NCBI GenBank assembly: GCA_003290165.1
Contig: QNQO01001177.1
Span: forward strand, 274,689 to 338,688
DNA from: Berberis thunbergii
Taxonomy: Eukaryota > Streptophyta > Magnoliopsida > Ranunculales > Berberidaceae
DNA length: 64,000 bases
Direction: 5' to 3'
The notes below the pieces were generated by a model. The model made no database searches, was not told the DNA's origin, and worked only from the letters and a program-made list of their open reading frames with translations. Position numbers and translations under genes: made by a program. Positions 31,614 through 42,363 of this stretch are shown piece by piece (the first letter of the stretch is position 1; each line of letters opens with the position of its first letter).

Positions 31614-34215
31614 AAGAGCTCTTGAGTAAGATAATGATTGATTTTTTCACCACAAATGCTTGAACAAGAAGAAGAAGACAGTGATTGATTGGAGGCTCTA
31701 AGGAAGGGTGAGTGGGGTTCGGGTGTGAGAGCTCATTTTTTTTTTCTCTCATCTCTCCTAAAAACGTGCTAGAGAGCCTCCTTGGCGCTAGGGGTCTAGC
31801 TCTCTTGAATTTTTCTTTTTATAGAACATATCCATTTGTTTCTCAAATGTTAACTTGAGTTTTATAAATTTTGTTAATTGACATTAATCAAGTTTTACTT
31901 GGTTATTAATTTTAAGAGTTTTAACGAAGATATATAATGCAAGATTAATTTGAGTTAAATGATAAAGAGGGAAGGCGACCACACTATTTAGATTTCTACC
32001 CGGAAGCACGGAAACAAGTGTAGATCACTATTTCCACCGAATGCTCTTATATGTTGACAAAGATTGTGTTAAGATTAGTTATGCTTATCGACAAAGATTG
32101 TGTTAGTGTACAGTTATGCACCGAATGCAAAATGTAAGAAATAAATATATTATTTACTTTTACGCTAAATTGGATAATAAAAATCGTACACAAGATAGAT
32201 ATGAGTGTTATGGATACATGTATATGAAAATTATGGATAAATAATCGATGTATCAATCTACATTAGAGAGGATGCAAATTTAGAGAACTGGGTTTTATAA
32301 ATTTAAGTGGTGACTTTAGAAGAATTGATTTCCATACCATCAAACTAGGAGGAAAAGGAATGTGAATGAGTTTCCTATGAATAATGCATATATATTCAGT
32401 TATTCCCGTATCTAAGTTGCAAGTCTTTTGATTTTGCAATTGCTCAAAATATGTAAAAGGAGTTTTTTTTTAAATTATGAGCCTAAACACTTAAGAGTGT
32501 TGGACTGAATGCTAATGCTAATTTATTTATATTAAAATGTAATTTGATTTTCTCCAATCTCCAATTGAATTATACATGAACAACTTATATTGGTGAGCAT
32601 GAATAACCCATTCTCACATTTTAGACATGGGTAGAACATTTCATTTTATACTGAAAATTCATCACAAAATAACTACATAGTTTATCACAAAACACATGAA
32701 TTACAGGCTCATCAAGCATGAGAACTAAATTTTTTTATGCTATTCCATTTTGTCCAATTAATATTGTAAAGTATATGTAGTTGTTATCTGTAAATTAGGA
32801 GTTTGCTCTTTAAAAACCAAATGCATCCTAATTGTGGTGCAGTCTCAACTAATCATAATGATGGATAGGCAAAACATAGTAAAATCATTTAAGGTAATAT
32901 TAAACCAACTTGATTATGCTAGTTATGTAAATTACAAGATATATATTATCCTTGCGTTGAGGCTATAGAAGTATACATTCCTCTCTCTATCAGCATAGAT
33001 GGCATGTTTTCTTCGATGGGGAGTGATAATACGGAATAAAAAACGGTTCATGGATAAATGGGATATATAGTACATGAACAGTGTACACACGAACAAAATA
33101 AAGTATTACAGAGAGAAGAAAAAACATTGTTGCTTCAAAGTCCAAATCCCTACTCCAAATGTTGACTCAGTATACAAAGTCCTCCAAAATACGACACATT
33201 TGAATGACTCGCCGACAGTCAGTATAGGACTTACTGAAATGTCTAGTGTTTGAGAAACACAGATAGTGGTACTTCCATTTGAATACCAAAAAGTTGGAAT
33301 GAAATCTGTATACGTACTCTATTTTATGAAATTGTTTTCTGTTTAATAAGCACCTTCATGGAGGAAGTGCCATGAATGAGTAGATTCTAAAAAGACCCTC
33401 CCCCTGAATTACTTGTTATTATATGGTGTTTCCGGCTTCAATTAATATTATTATCAGATCCACGATCTCTTACGTAAAAGAATTCCAATTTCTATTAAGA
33501 GAAAATTTAGTATGTTGAGTGTATCTCGTGTGGGGCTCATCCTAATTATATACCACACCTTATCCATGTAGTCAAGAAATGAGACAACTAATTAGCAGTT
33601 CTTCAAATCTCAAATATGTGATAACATTTGCCACAAATTTAAGATAAAATAACACAAATTCGTACAATTAGATATGACATAATAAAGCCCAATCAGATGT
33701 TACATTAAGCAAAAGTGCCTTCGTCCAAATAGAGCGTTTAAAACATGCAAGCTAATTTCGAGCTGTGTTTCATAACATAGGTTAACATTTACGTTTAAAA
33801 AAAAAACGACAACTTGGTGAATCCCTTTTACTTACTTTTGACCCCAAAAAAAAAAAAAAAAAAAAAAAAATTTATTACAGCTGTTGTTGTGGCTCTTCAA
33901 TCTATGTACCCATTTTTTTTCCCAATCAGTTAAACCAAATCAACGGCTCAGATTAAGTGTCTGGTTAATTGCGATGAGACAACATAGGTGCCACGTATGA
34001 TAGAGGGACCCATGACAGGCTGGATAGGAATCTCACGTGAGAAGTGTGTTGACTTTGGTGTCAATGAGATCAGCCGCCCACGTGGCTTTATTTGGTCTTC
34101 ATGATCTTTTTCTCTGTTCGGATATATTGGGAAGCTCGATGAGGAGAGACTCGAGAGTAGGTATTGTATTGAGTGGGGTCCCAAGGTAGTGTGTGCGCAT
34201 CTCGAGGATAAATAA
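31614..34215. other. Intergenic, no gene recognised
   Basis: About 2.6 kb of AT-rich DNA with only short chance frames and a 30-base A run near 33846-33870. No element end, RNA gene or domain was recognised. The part 33950-34200 is less AT-rich and could be a promoter for the small frame at 34255. Confidence 0.5.
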
Positions 34216-34254
34216 GTGGAGAAGTGTAACGGAGGAGGGTGGAGAATAGTAAAG

Positions 34255-34431
34255 ATGGCGGTGGTGATAGCTCGTGGTACGGAATCAGTTGGGCAGTTGA
34301 ACGAAATCAGAAAGAACGAAGGTGCTTTGTCTATTCTTCTGTTTGCTTACTTACTACTACAGTCTACAGCTAGCAAAAAGCAGTCACTCTCCACCGACTT
34401 TTACTTTAAAAAAAAAAAAAAACATTTTTGA
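34255..34431 (+). CDS. Hypothetical small ORF MAVVIARGTESV...
   Basis: An ATG in GA-rich leader-like sequence has TATA-like gataaataa 50 bp upstream. The 58-codon frame starts MAVVIARGTESVGQLNEIRK, has one hydrophobic stretch (ALSILLFAYLLLQS) and ends in a poly-Lys run made by an A tract. It matches nothing I know. It may be the start of a truncated gene, with the A tract as an inserted tail, or chance. Confidence 0.2.
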   Translation: MAVVIARGTESVGQLNEIRKNEGALSILLFAYLLLQSTASKKQSLSTDFYFKKKKKHF

Positions 34432-34559
34432 CTCTTTTACTTATTACTGTTCTGGTTCACGCTCAGGCATAATGTTTGTTTGTGCCGTCATGTATAAGCT
34501 TGGTTGAGTAAATTTGTGACCCAACCCAAATCAAATTGGAAAAAATTTCTTTTTGAAAT

Positions 34560-34735
34560 TTAAGGTACCTATATAAAAGTATATCTGTGGAACGGATATG
34601 ACTAATTCGTATTCATCTCAAATATTCAATGAATACCATTTGCATTCCTGAAAACTCATTTAGCCAATCTAAATCCGTCCCATTCGAAGCGGGTGGGCAG
34701 ATATCCGTGAAAATTTGTTCCACTACCAACCCTAA
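34560..34735 (-). mobile_element. hAT-like terminal fragment, minus strand
   Basis: Read on the minus strand it begins near GGTTGGTAGTGG and continues into acggatatctgcccacccgc. It is homologous to 35378-35545 in the opposite orientation. The ggcaatgggg...gcggat type of end is common in plant hAT relatives. Confidence 0.45.
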
Positions 34736-35089
34736 AAACTAAGATATCTATAACTTGAGTAGAATCGCCGGAGGAGAACTGAAACACACTTTTTGTATAG
34801 AAGATAGCATTTCGAAACATAAGGTATAGGGCATCTACAGTTTTAGCCACTCATTATAACTCTATGTTTTGTCTAAAATAGAATAAGACATTAAATTTGC
34901 AATGCGTACAATTTGTGTACATTTATCTCAAAATTCTTGATGTGGACTATATTTAGTATGGTGATGTAGAGTACATTAAATCATGCACATGTCGCTATAC
35001 TTTTCAATTGATGAGATAATTGTTTTTTTTTTTTTTTTGGTAAGAGACATAGCATATCATAAACTAGAAAATATTACATAGTTTTTGTC

Positions 35090-35377
35090 CTGCAATTGAA
35101 GTCAACTCACGTGTTTCGCTATTAAATTCTCGGGAAATATAGTTACAAGACCAGTTTGTAAGGTGTGAAAGAAGTGATCTAATGATGTAAACAATAGGTC
35201 ACCATCTCCATCGTAGTTCTGTCTGCTGGTCCCCCAAGTCTGTATGCAAGCAAAAGAGTGTGTAAAGCACCGGAGTCTCCCAAAACCAGTCTTGTTGCCC
35301 ATTGCTTCGCTTGTAATAGTAGCAGCGCGGCTTCAACAGCAAAACATTCGGCCATAGTGCTGTCAAAAACTCAGCTA
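35090..35377 (-). pseudogene. RNase H-like (RVT_3) domain fragment of a LINE
   Basis: The minus-strand frames give MAECFAVEAALLLLQAKQWA and, after a frameshift, SLLSHLTNWSCNYISREFNS. Spacing and motifs (AE...EAALLLA..., then the W..I.R..N hallmark) fit the RNase H-like domain at the 3' end of plant L1 polyproteins. It is isolated from any RT. Confidence 0.6.
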
Positions 35378-35545
35378 AGGTTGGCAATGAGGCGGATTTT
35401 CACAGATATCCGCCCCCAATCTATATGGGGGCGGATTTGGATATGGTTGAATGGGTTTTCAAGTAGTTTCGGGGATCCAAACGGTATCCGTTAAATTTTC
35501 GAGGCCATATCCGCTCCGCGAATATCCGTTTATATTGCTTATTTA
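35378..35545 (+). mobile_element. hAT-like terminal fragment, plus strand
   Basis: It begins TAAGGTTGGCAATGAGGCGG and carries repeated atccgcccc / gggggcggat motifs. It is homologous to 34560-34735 (inverted) and to the short piece at 57230-57322. No partner end or TSD was found. Confidence 0.5.
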
Positions 35546-35828
35546 CTATAATACCCTTCATCTTTTTAGTGAGTAAAATCCCTAAAGGCTAAAGTAATTA
35601 AACCTAAGAAAAGAAAACGATCTGCCGCACTCACAACTCTCTCAGTCACTCCTATCTTCCACCTCCAGACACAAATAGGCACAGGGAGTGAAGGTGCAAA
35701 TGGCGTCTGTGATTCACTGAACTGCCCCAAGATGACATCACCAAGGTAATCAGGTAATGGCTCCTTTTTGATATCTTCTTCATTTTTATGTTTATTTAAA
35801 GTTCGTTCTAGGGTTTTCTCGTCTCCTC

Positions 35829-35887
<59 letters not shown>
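35829..35887. repeat. (ATT)n microsatellite
   Basis: About 19 uninterrupted ATT/TTA units, probably polymorphic in the species. Confidence 0.95.
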
Positions 35888-35888
<1 letters not shown>

Positions 35889-36745
35889 TCCCTCTTCTTC
35901 TTATAATCTTCTAATCCTCATAAGATCTTCAAGACGAAGTGCATAGCGCTCAGTGTTACTTGATCTCTTCAATCAGATTTGCAAATGTTTTGGGTTAGCT
36001 TATTTTATTTTTTACTTCATTTACGCCTTTGGGTTCTTCTTTTCCCTTTCTTTGTTCTACGTTTGGGTCTTCTCCAACCCTACTCTTACCCCTGTATCGT
36101 CTTCACTTGGTTGTCAACCAGACAATGAAGGGTCTTGGTCCATTGGCGTTTTTGTTGGTGATTCTCCGTTCTTTTTGAAGCCTATTGAGTCTGCAAGTAT
36201 AAAATTCAATTTTTTTTAATCTTGATTTTGATTTGGGTTATTGGAACTCCATTTTTTAGACTGATTAGTATTGATTTTTATTTTATATGCTTGCTCCTTC
36301 AGATATTTACATGCTACACTTGGATCTGAGAGGAGATTGGTTTATTTTCTTCTTCATCTCAACAAATTTCGGCAAATAGGTGAGTCTATTTGTCAATCCT
36401 CTATAATATTCAAATTTAGTGTTGGTTTGAACAAAATTTTCTAGTTATTTATCTACGTTTGTGTATGATTTAGATGTTTGCAAAACTTGGGCCCAATTTT
36501 AAGCAAGTAGGTGTCCATAAGACTCGAATGACTGGAAAGAATTCAAAGCACGCCTTCTAAGGACCGATTTTGGCTTTAAAATCTACTGAATAGAATGGCA
36601 TATGGAAAATAATTATATAAAAGGGGCACTTTTCTTCCACTCTACTTCATTGGTTAAGGAAGAAAAGTAACGGTCTCATTGAATAATAGGCAGTAGAACA
36701 ATTTCTTTTGCCTTAAAATGGGCAATCATTGATCCCTTATTGTAT

Positions 36746-37054
36746 CACTACACCAAATTGGCACTTTTGTAACAACTCTAAAAACAGTATCACTTTTGAG
36801 ATGTTACAATTTACCAAACAATTTCAAATCAAAACTAAATTTAGTTAAAAAATGAAAAACAGTAACACAAAAAAAATGATACTATAAGTTGGATCACCAT
36901 GAATAGTATCACTTTTATAATCATACTCTTCATGGTGATATTATTATTGTATCATTTTGTTTGTGAAAATGTGTAAAGTTGTTAAGTGAATTGTTACACT
37001 TCAAAAGTGATATTGTTTTAGGGGATGTTACAAAAATGCCAATATGGTGTAGTG
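36746..37054. mobile_element. 309-bp CACTA MITE
   Basis: TIRs are CACTACACCAAATTGGCACT at the left and its inverted near-copy ending TGGTGTAGTG at the right, with complementarity running about 30 bp inward. A perfect 3-bp TSD TAT lies at 36743-36745 and 37055-37057. There is no coding capacity. The inner sequence repeats agtatcactttt-type motifs. Confidence 0.9.
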
Positions 37055-37279
37055 TATGTTTCAGGGTAAATGGACCCTGTATGTTTCATTGAATAAAAGT
37101 TATGGTTTTCTAAAATTTTGTACTTGCAAAATAGCCTTGTTAGTCCATCTGTATCTATCTATAATGTTCAAAAGCATAAGAACTTCATAATAATTCTTGC
37201 CTCCCCACCAAACAGCCTATAAAATAGAGAGTTTTAAGATCTTCCTCACTACGTTCCTCTCACTGTCATCAACTAATAC

Positions 37280-38330
37280 TTTTTTTTTTTTGGTGAAACA
37301 CGAAGATGTTTATTAATGAAATAAAGGGAAACAAAATACAAAGAGAAACATTCCTATATCAAGGAATGCCAAGACGACACTATGAAAGTGTCAAAACCCA
37401 AATCCCTAAACAAATTACATGCTGTACCCATCCTCCACAGCAATTCTCTAATCTCGATAAAGAAAGAGTGCTCTGATCTGTTGAGTCCTTCAAATACCCT
37501 TTTATTTCTTTCTTTCCACACACACCACATGAGAACGTGAGGGACCCTACGCCATAACCACTCCCCCCGACGGGAATGATTAGTTTGAGACCACCAACTT
37601 AGCCAATCTAAAATGGAGCCTTCAAACATCAAACTCAAACCGAATTCCACCAAGAAACTGCTCCAAATGAATTTGGAGAAACTGCAGTGAAACATCAAAT
37701 GGTCCAGTGTCTCGTCAAATTCATTGCAAAGCACACAAAGACTCCCTGTGAGGATTCCTCTTTTTCTTAACCTATCTTTAGTCAAGATCTTCTCATGCAA
37801 AACTGACCAACTAAAGAAATTAATCCGAGGAAAAATGTTTTTCACCCATACCAGATTTTTGTGGGAGGAAATGAAGGGGTTAGAGTGGGTCTCATAATGA
37901 GATGCAACCAACATATCCGAAAATTCTTTCACCGAGAAGCCCACACCTTTACCCTTCCACACCAAACTATCTGATCCCTCTGAGAGCATTTGTCTATCTA
38001 ACAGATGTATTAGATTAGCGAACTCATCAGATCCCCAATATTGGGGTGTCTTTGAAAGGAAAGATCCCAAGAATTGCCGTTAGACCAAAAATTGCTCACA
38101 CTCCCATATTGATTGTTGTTAATGATAAACAACATTGGAAACAGATCCTTCAAAGATTGGTTACTACACCAAACATCATGCCAGAAAGAGATGAGATCAC
38201 CATTTTCACATTGGAGAGAGGTGTGAGGGTAGAAGCCACTTGCGCATCGGGAGATGGACTTCCACAAAGAACATCCGTAGGAAGTGTACTTAGCATCCTT
38301 ATAATTTATAAGATTTTCTTTATGGGTTTT
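37280..38330 (-). pseudogene. 5'-truncated L1-type LINE insertion
   Basis: Minus-strand protein: SLWKSISRCASGF, GDLISFWHDVWCSNQSLKDL, FPMLFIINNN, then after a frameshift at about 38040 a 238-codon frame with SLVWKGKGVGFSVKEF, LTKDRLRKRGILTGSLCVLC, ETLDHLMFHCSFSKFIWSSF and CVWKERNKRVFEGLNRS. This is the post-RT region and zinc-binding domain (zf-RVT) of plant L1 elements. It is the uninterrupted relative of 27236-29395. It ends in a 12-base poly(A) tail (T run 37280-37291 on the plus strand) after an aataaa-type context. The RT core is missing. The 5' edge is approximate. Confidence 0.85.
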
Positions 38331-38503
38331 GTGTTGGTTATTAGTATTGATTATGCAAATAAATTTTAAAGAATATATGCACTTATACAAGCTCTTTCTA
38401 AAGCTCTTTGATGTTTGATTTTTCTCTTAAAGTCTAATCTTCAATGTTTGTTTGTTTTTTTTTTTTTTTGCTTTTTTGTTTTTTTTTTCTTGATGTATAG
38501 AAT

Positions 38504-38644
38504 ATGGCAGGAGATTGCCCCAAGTCAATTGAAACTCAACTATCTACCCCTTTTGATTGGGATGGTAATGACTCTCCTCAAACACTTGTGGGTTCGAATG
38601 CCTTACCATCACCCGAGGTATATAAGTATTCAATGAGCTTATAA
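38504..38644 (+). other. Possible exon of unknown protein (MAGDCPKSIE...)
   Basis: An ATG three bases after an AG acceptor-like tatag opens a 46-codon frame starting MAGDCPKSIETQLSTPFDWD. A GT donor lies after Glu38. The composition (STPFDWDGNDSP) looks protein-like, not random, and the sequence follows a T-rich tract typical of an intron 3' end. No family was recognised. It might belong to a decayed hAT transposase or a host gene. Confidence 0.25.
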
Positions 38645-39050
38645 TGAAGTAATTATATATTAGGCCTTGCTAAAACTAAAAGGAGTTATTTTATGTTGCA
38701 GGAACAGAGTTGCATGTCGATTGCATGATTGAAAGGTCTTGAGTGTTTTTTTTGTCAAGGAATTGATGGAGGTGATGTGAAATAACATCAATTTTTCAAT
38801 TTGTTTTCATATAGCTTTTTTTCTTTCTTATAAAAATTAACTTAGAAATTTTTTATTTTATTTCAGGTTGTGCAAGTTTTTGTGACAACAAAAAAGCAAA
38901 GCATGATGAGGGATTTTTGGTGGTCATGTTTTGTTGCTTGTTTTGCTTGTACAACATTATCATTTAACTTTTTGTCTAACATATTAAATTGTTGTTTTGT
39001 TAGATTATTGTGACGACAAAATGTGTAATACTTGTCTAACATTTAGTAGT

Positions 39051-39135
39051 CACTACACCACAAGTCCACTTTTATAGCATTTAATTATAGCGTTTTTTAC
39101 ACATTTGCTATAAAAAGTTAAGTTGCATTACTATT
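39051..39135 (+). mobile_element. CACTA-type left end
   Basis: CACTACACCACAAGTCCACT resembles the TIRs at 4561-4574 and 36746. It is followed by short inverted pairs (atagcgttttt / aaaaaacgctat), as in CACTA subterminal regions. The right end is not in the window. Captured ABCC and ABCG sequence follows from 40.5 kb in the plus direction. Confidence 0.55.
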
Positions 39136-39346
39136 GAATCTAAAAAACGCTATCAATGGTTTGGCGGGATTTTTGCCCCCCGCCCAAATTTTATTTTTTG
39201 CTCGACCTTTATGTTTCCTCTCCTCCCCTCTGCTTCCTGTCATCTCCCTCTGCTATGCTATGTTTCATCTCCTTTGCTATGTTACGTTTCCTCTCCTCTC
39301 CTTCTGCTATGTTTCCTCTCCCTCTGCTCACTATCTAATTGGAGAA

Positions 39347-39430
39347 GGAGAGGACGAGAGGTTGAGAAATTGGCCCCCCAAATTTCACTATTGCTAACCT
39401 AAAGCAATTTCTCAACCTCTCGTCCTCTCC
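39347..39430. repeat. Perfect 26-bp inverted repeat (hairpin)
   Basis: 39347-39372 and 39405-39430 are exact reverse complements separated by 32 nt. They lie in a CT-rich tract with several copies of cctctccctctgct, within the presumed upstream region of the captured ABCC fragment. Confidence 0.85.
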
Positions 39431-39479
39431 CTCTGCTCTTGCTCACCTATCTTCCTCTCAAGGATAGTCGCCACTTTGT

Positions 39480-40520
39480 ACAACTTACTTATTTTTTTTA
39501 CTTGATTTCTATTCATACTCATCTCTCCCATGTAGAGCTCTGATTCTGTTTTTAATTTTTAATTTCTTAAGACTGCCTTGTTGTTGATCTTCTTATTTCT
39601 TCTTCCTCTTAAGTTCCTTATCACACACATTTTACACTAGTTTTCTAAAAGGAGTAGAGTCTCTGATAGTCTTGTATTTTAGGTTTACATATTTTTCCCA
39701 CTTTGAGTTATTCACAAATTAAGCAAGTAGTACACAACTTTCATACACTTCATCTTTAATTGAAATTGAATGTTTTTTTTCCTACTTTATTCATGTTTGT
39801 TTCACATTTTACAAATCTTGGTCTCTTTAATTTTTCAATTTTAATTGGAAAAAATGACCATTTGGTTTCTTTCATGATAAGTCTTTGATTATGATTTTTG
39901 TATTCATTATTGTTTTTTTTTTCTATTTTTATCTTGAAGTTTCGTTCCCAGTTTGACTTGTAGATCCACATTTCTCTGTCTTGTGTGTTTAAAATTTTAC
40001 TATTTCTATAATGTGGTTGTTCCCTCCACTCTCTTTATCTCAATGTTTTCCTTATAAATTTCTTGTTATTAATGGAAAAACTTTTGTGGAAATATTTTCC
40101 AGGTTCTGATTCTTAATTGGTCAAGTTTATCTTTTTTTTTTCTATGATTTTATTTTTTATTTTTTCAGTTCTGGGTTCAAAATTTGTGTTATCTTTTCTT
40201 CACTTTTTCCCAATATATTTGTTCACGTTTTGAATATTTTTTTCTGAAATGTTTCAGAAAGACTGATTAGAAGGTGAAGAACAAACAAGCTTAAGTTTTA
40301 CTATTTGAGATTTTGCTTCTGGCTCTTGTACATTTCAGGTGAAGATTCTCAACCATTTCTTCAGTTTTGTATTTGTTTGTTATTTACAAAAACCCTTTAA
40401 GGTCTGTTCTGAATCTTTTTCTCTTGCAATGTTTCAGAAAGAAAAAAAAAGTTGGATATCAAGCAAAAGCACAAAGTAGAACTTGAGTTTGTGAATTTTG
40501 AGTGAAACTAGTGTATAAGC
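39480..40520 (+). other. Non-coding region upstream of the ABCC fragment
   Basis: T-rich DNA without a useful frame. Two copies of tgtttcagaaag (near 40250 and 40430) and a donor/acceptor-like organisation suggest captured 5' UTR or intron sequence of the ABCC gene. Nothing else was seen. Confidence 0.4.
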
Positions 40521-40848
40521 ATGTCTTCCTCCACTGTATCTTGGATTACATCCCTTTCATGTTCAAGCTCTATTATTCAATCTTCAGATACTACATCCCT
40601 ATTGTCAGTTGCACTTCAATGGGCTGGATTTGTTTTCCTCTCCCCATGCCCCAACGAGCTTTATACGCCTCCTTCGATCTCCTATTCCTATTCCTTCTCC
40701 TTGGGTTTGCAATCATAAAGTTATGTTCTCGTCGTCTGGCATCTTCTCTTGAAAAACCTCTCATTAGAAATAATAGAGTTCATTGTGTCACTACCAATTT
40801 ATGGTTCAAACTTGCTTTGATTTTATCGTCTATATTAGCAATAAATTG
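40521..40848 (+). pseudogene. ABCC (MRP4/14-type) transporter first-exon fragment
   Basis: The ATG at 40521 opens MSSSTVSWITSLSCSSSIIQ and continues LQWAGFVFLSPCP. One base is missing in a C run near 40651, and the protein resumes in the next frame as QRALYASFDLLFLFLLLGFA, KPLIRNNRVHC and WFKLALILSSILAI. This is the N-terminal membrane domain (TMD0) of plant ABCC transporters of the ABCC4/ABCC14 group. After about 40848 the match stops abruptly and ABCG sequence follows. Intact relatives are membrane exporters of conjugates; this piece is about 110 residues of a roughly 1,500-residue protein. Confidence 0.75.
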
Positions 40849-40929
40849 GATTGAACTGACTGGGTTTCATATGGAATTTTCATTCCATTATACGCCTAAA
40901 ATACTAATTTGTTTGCCTGATATACAATA

Positions 40930-41531
40930 TGAGTTTGCTATTAGGTCCTCCAGGCATTGGGAAGACCTCCTTACTGCTAGCTTTGGCAGGGAAGCTAGAT
41001 TCAAAGCTAGAAGTATATATAAAGACCTTCTCGTCGCCTTTTCTGAGTTTCGTCATTGGAAGCCTACTCAATACTAGCTATTAACTTCATCTTCATATAT
41101 GATGGTACTGATTTGATTTCTCTAATAACTATAGGTTTCTGGAAAAAATTACCTATAATGGGCATGAAATGCATGAATTTGTTCCGAGGAAAACTTCTGC
41201 TTATATTAGTCAGAATGATCTCCACATTGGAGAAATGACAGTAAGGGAAACCTTGGCTTTCTTTGCTAGATGTCAAGGTGTTTGGACTCAATATGGTAAA
41301 TCAAGAAAATTTTCAATTGATGCACATAGCTAAGATTCAAAAAGTTTAGGATTTCATCCAAATGCACTAGAACACCGATATAATCGTGGTACTGAAAGTA
41401 TGTGTTAGTTTTAGGCCAGAACATAAAAAAATTTCAAATTTTGATCATTTGCAGAGATGTTGAAGGAGCTGTCAAGAAGAGAGGTTGCTGCAAATATCAA
41501 GCCAAACCCAGATCTTGATGTGTATATGAAG
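40930..41531 (+). pseudogene. ABCG (PDR-type) transporter nucleotide-binding-domain fragment
   Basis: Three plus-strand exons: up to 41012 (MSLLLGPPGIGKTSLLLALA, the Walker A region; GPPGIGKTS), 41135-41295 ([20 protein letters not shown], then [20 protein letters not shown]) and 41455-41531 (EMLKELSRREVAANIKPNPD). All junctions are AG/GT. One extra A near 41145 shifts the frame in the second exon. These are consecutive pieces of the first nucleotide-binding domain of pleiotropic drug resistance ABCG transporters. The rest of the gene is absent: a copia LTR begins four bases into the next intron. Joined head-to-tail with the ABCC piece, it forms a chimera of two unrelated ABC subfamilies. Confidence 0.85.
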
Positions 41532-41535
41532 GTAT

Positions 41536-41992
41536 TGTTGTAATTAAACCAAAATCTTAAGACTCTAGTTGATTCAATGGAAACAAGAAGAATAGAAACA
41601 TACTCGATCGATCCATAGCGATTTTCTCGTTGATTGTGATGAGTTTAGATTGTTTGGATCTTCCGATTGATTCAAGTGTTTCCCTTAGTTCTCTGTTGAG
41701 AGCATACAGAATACAACTCCAAAAGTTTTTTCTGTTTTCAACGCATACGCTCAATCGGGGACCCATCCTATTTATAATGCCCATAAGTCACAACCCTTCA
41801 ACTTACGGGCTAGGAATTTCCAATTCTACCCCTCATTGAATTAGAAATTACATCCTTATTTACACCATGTTATTTATTAATACCTTATAGTCCAACATCC
41901 CTATTAGATCACATATTAGATGGACTACACTTTAAGATAGCAATACACGTTATATTACATATGTGTGCCTACATTATTGGATTTGTCCAACC
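41536..41992 (-). repeat. 3' LTR of the copia element
   Basis: 457 bp, ending ...ATTACAACA. It aligns closely with 56068-56523. The first base of its start TGTTGG is mutated to G. The adjacent purine tract (CCCAAGTGGGAGAT) lies just right of it. Confidence 0.9.
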
Positions 41993-42363
41993 ATCTCCCA
42001 CTTGGGCCATATATGTTATCTTTAATGTGTATAATCTTAGGAGCTCAAAACTTGCTATCACAAGTAAAGGTATTCCGAAACAATCTCGTCCATTGACTAT
42101 ACTGATACAGGATTAAAGTGATTTTCGTCACATGTAGCGTAACTAAATCCATCAATAGTCGCATATACCAATATAATCAAATGACATAGATCAAACATGA
42201 ATGTAGAGCATGGAAATTACATGTGATGTGATCCAAACATGTCTATTTCCAACTGGTCCAACTTTAATGAGACATAACAATTGACTGAATACTTTATTTC
42301 TGCAGAAAATACTAAATTACACCAATGTGTCCAAAAATCCATCATAGAACAACAAAACTCCCA

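Noticed and set aside
40502..41077. Single 191-codon frame as a novel membrane protein
   Set aside because: Its first part is out of frame with the true ABCC start, and its end reads the ABCG exon in the wrong frame; the protein signal comes from two separate captured genes.
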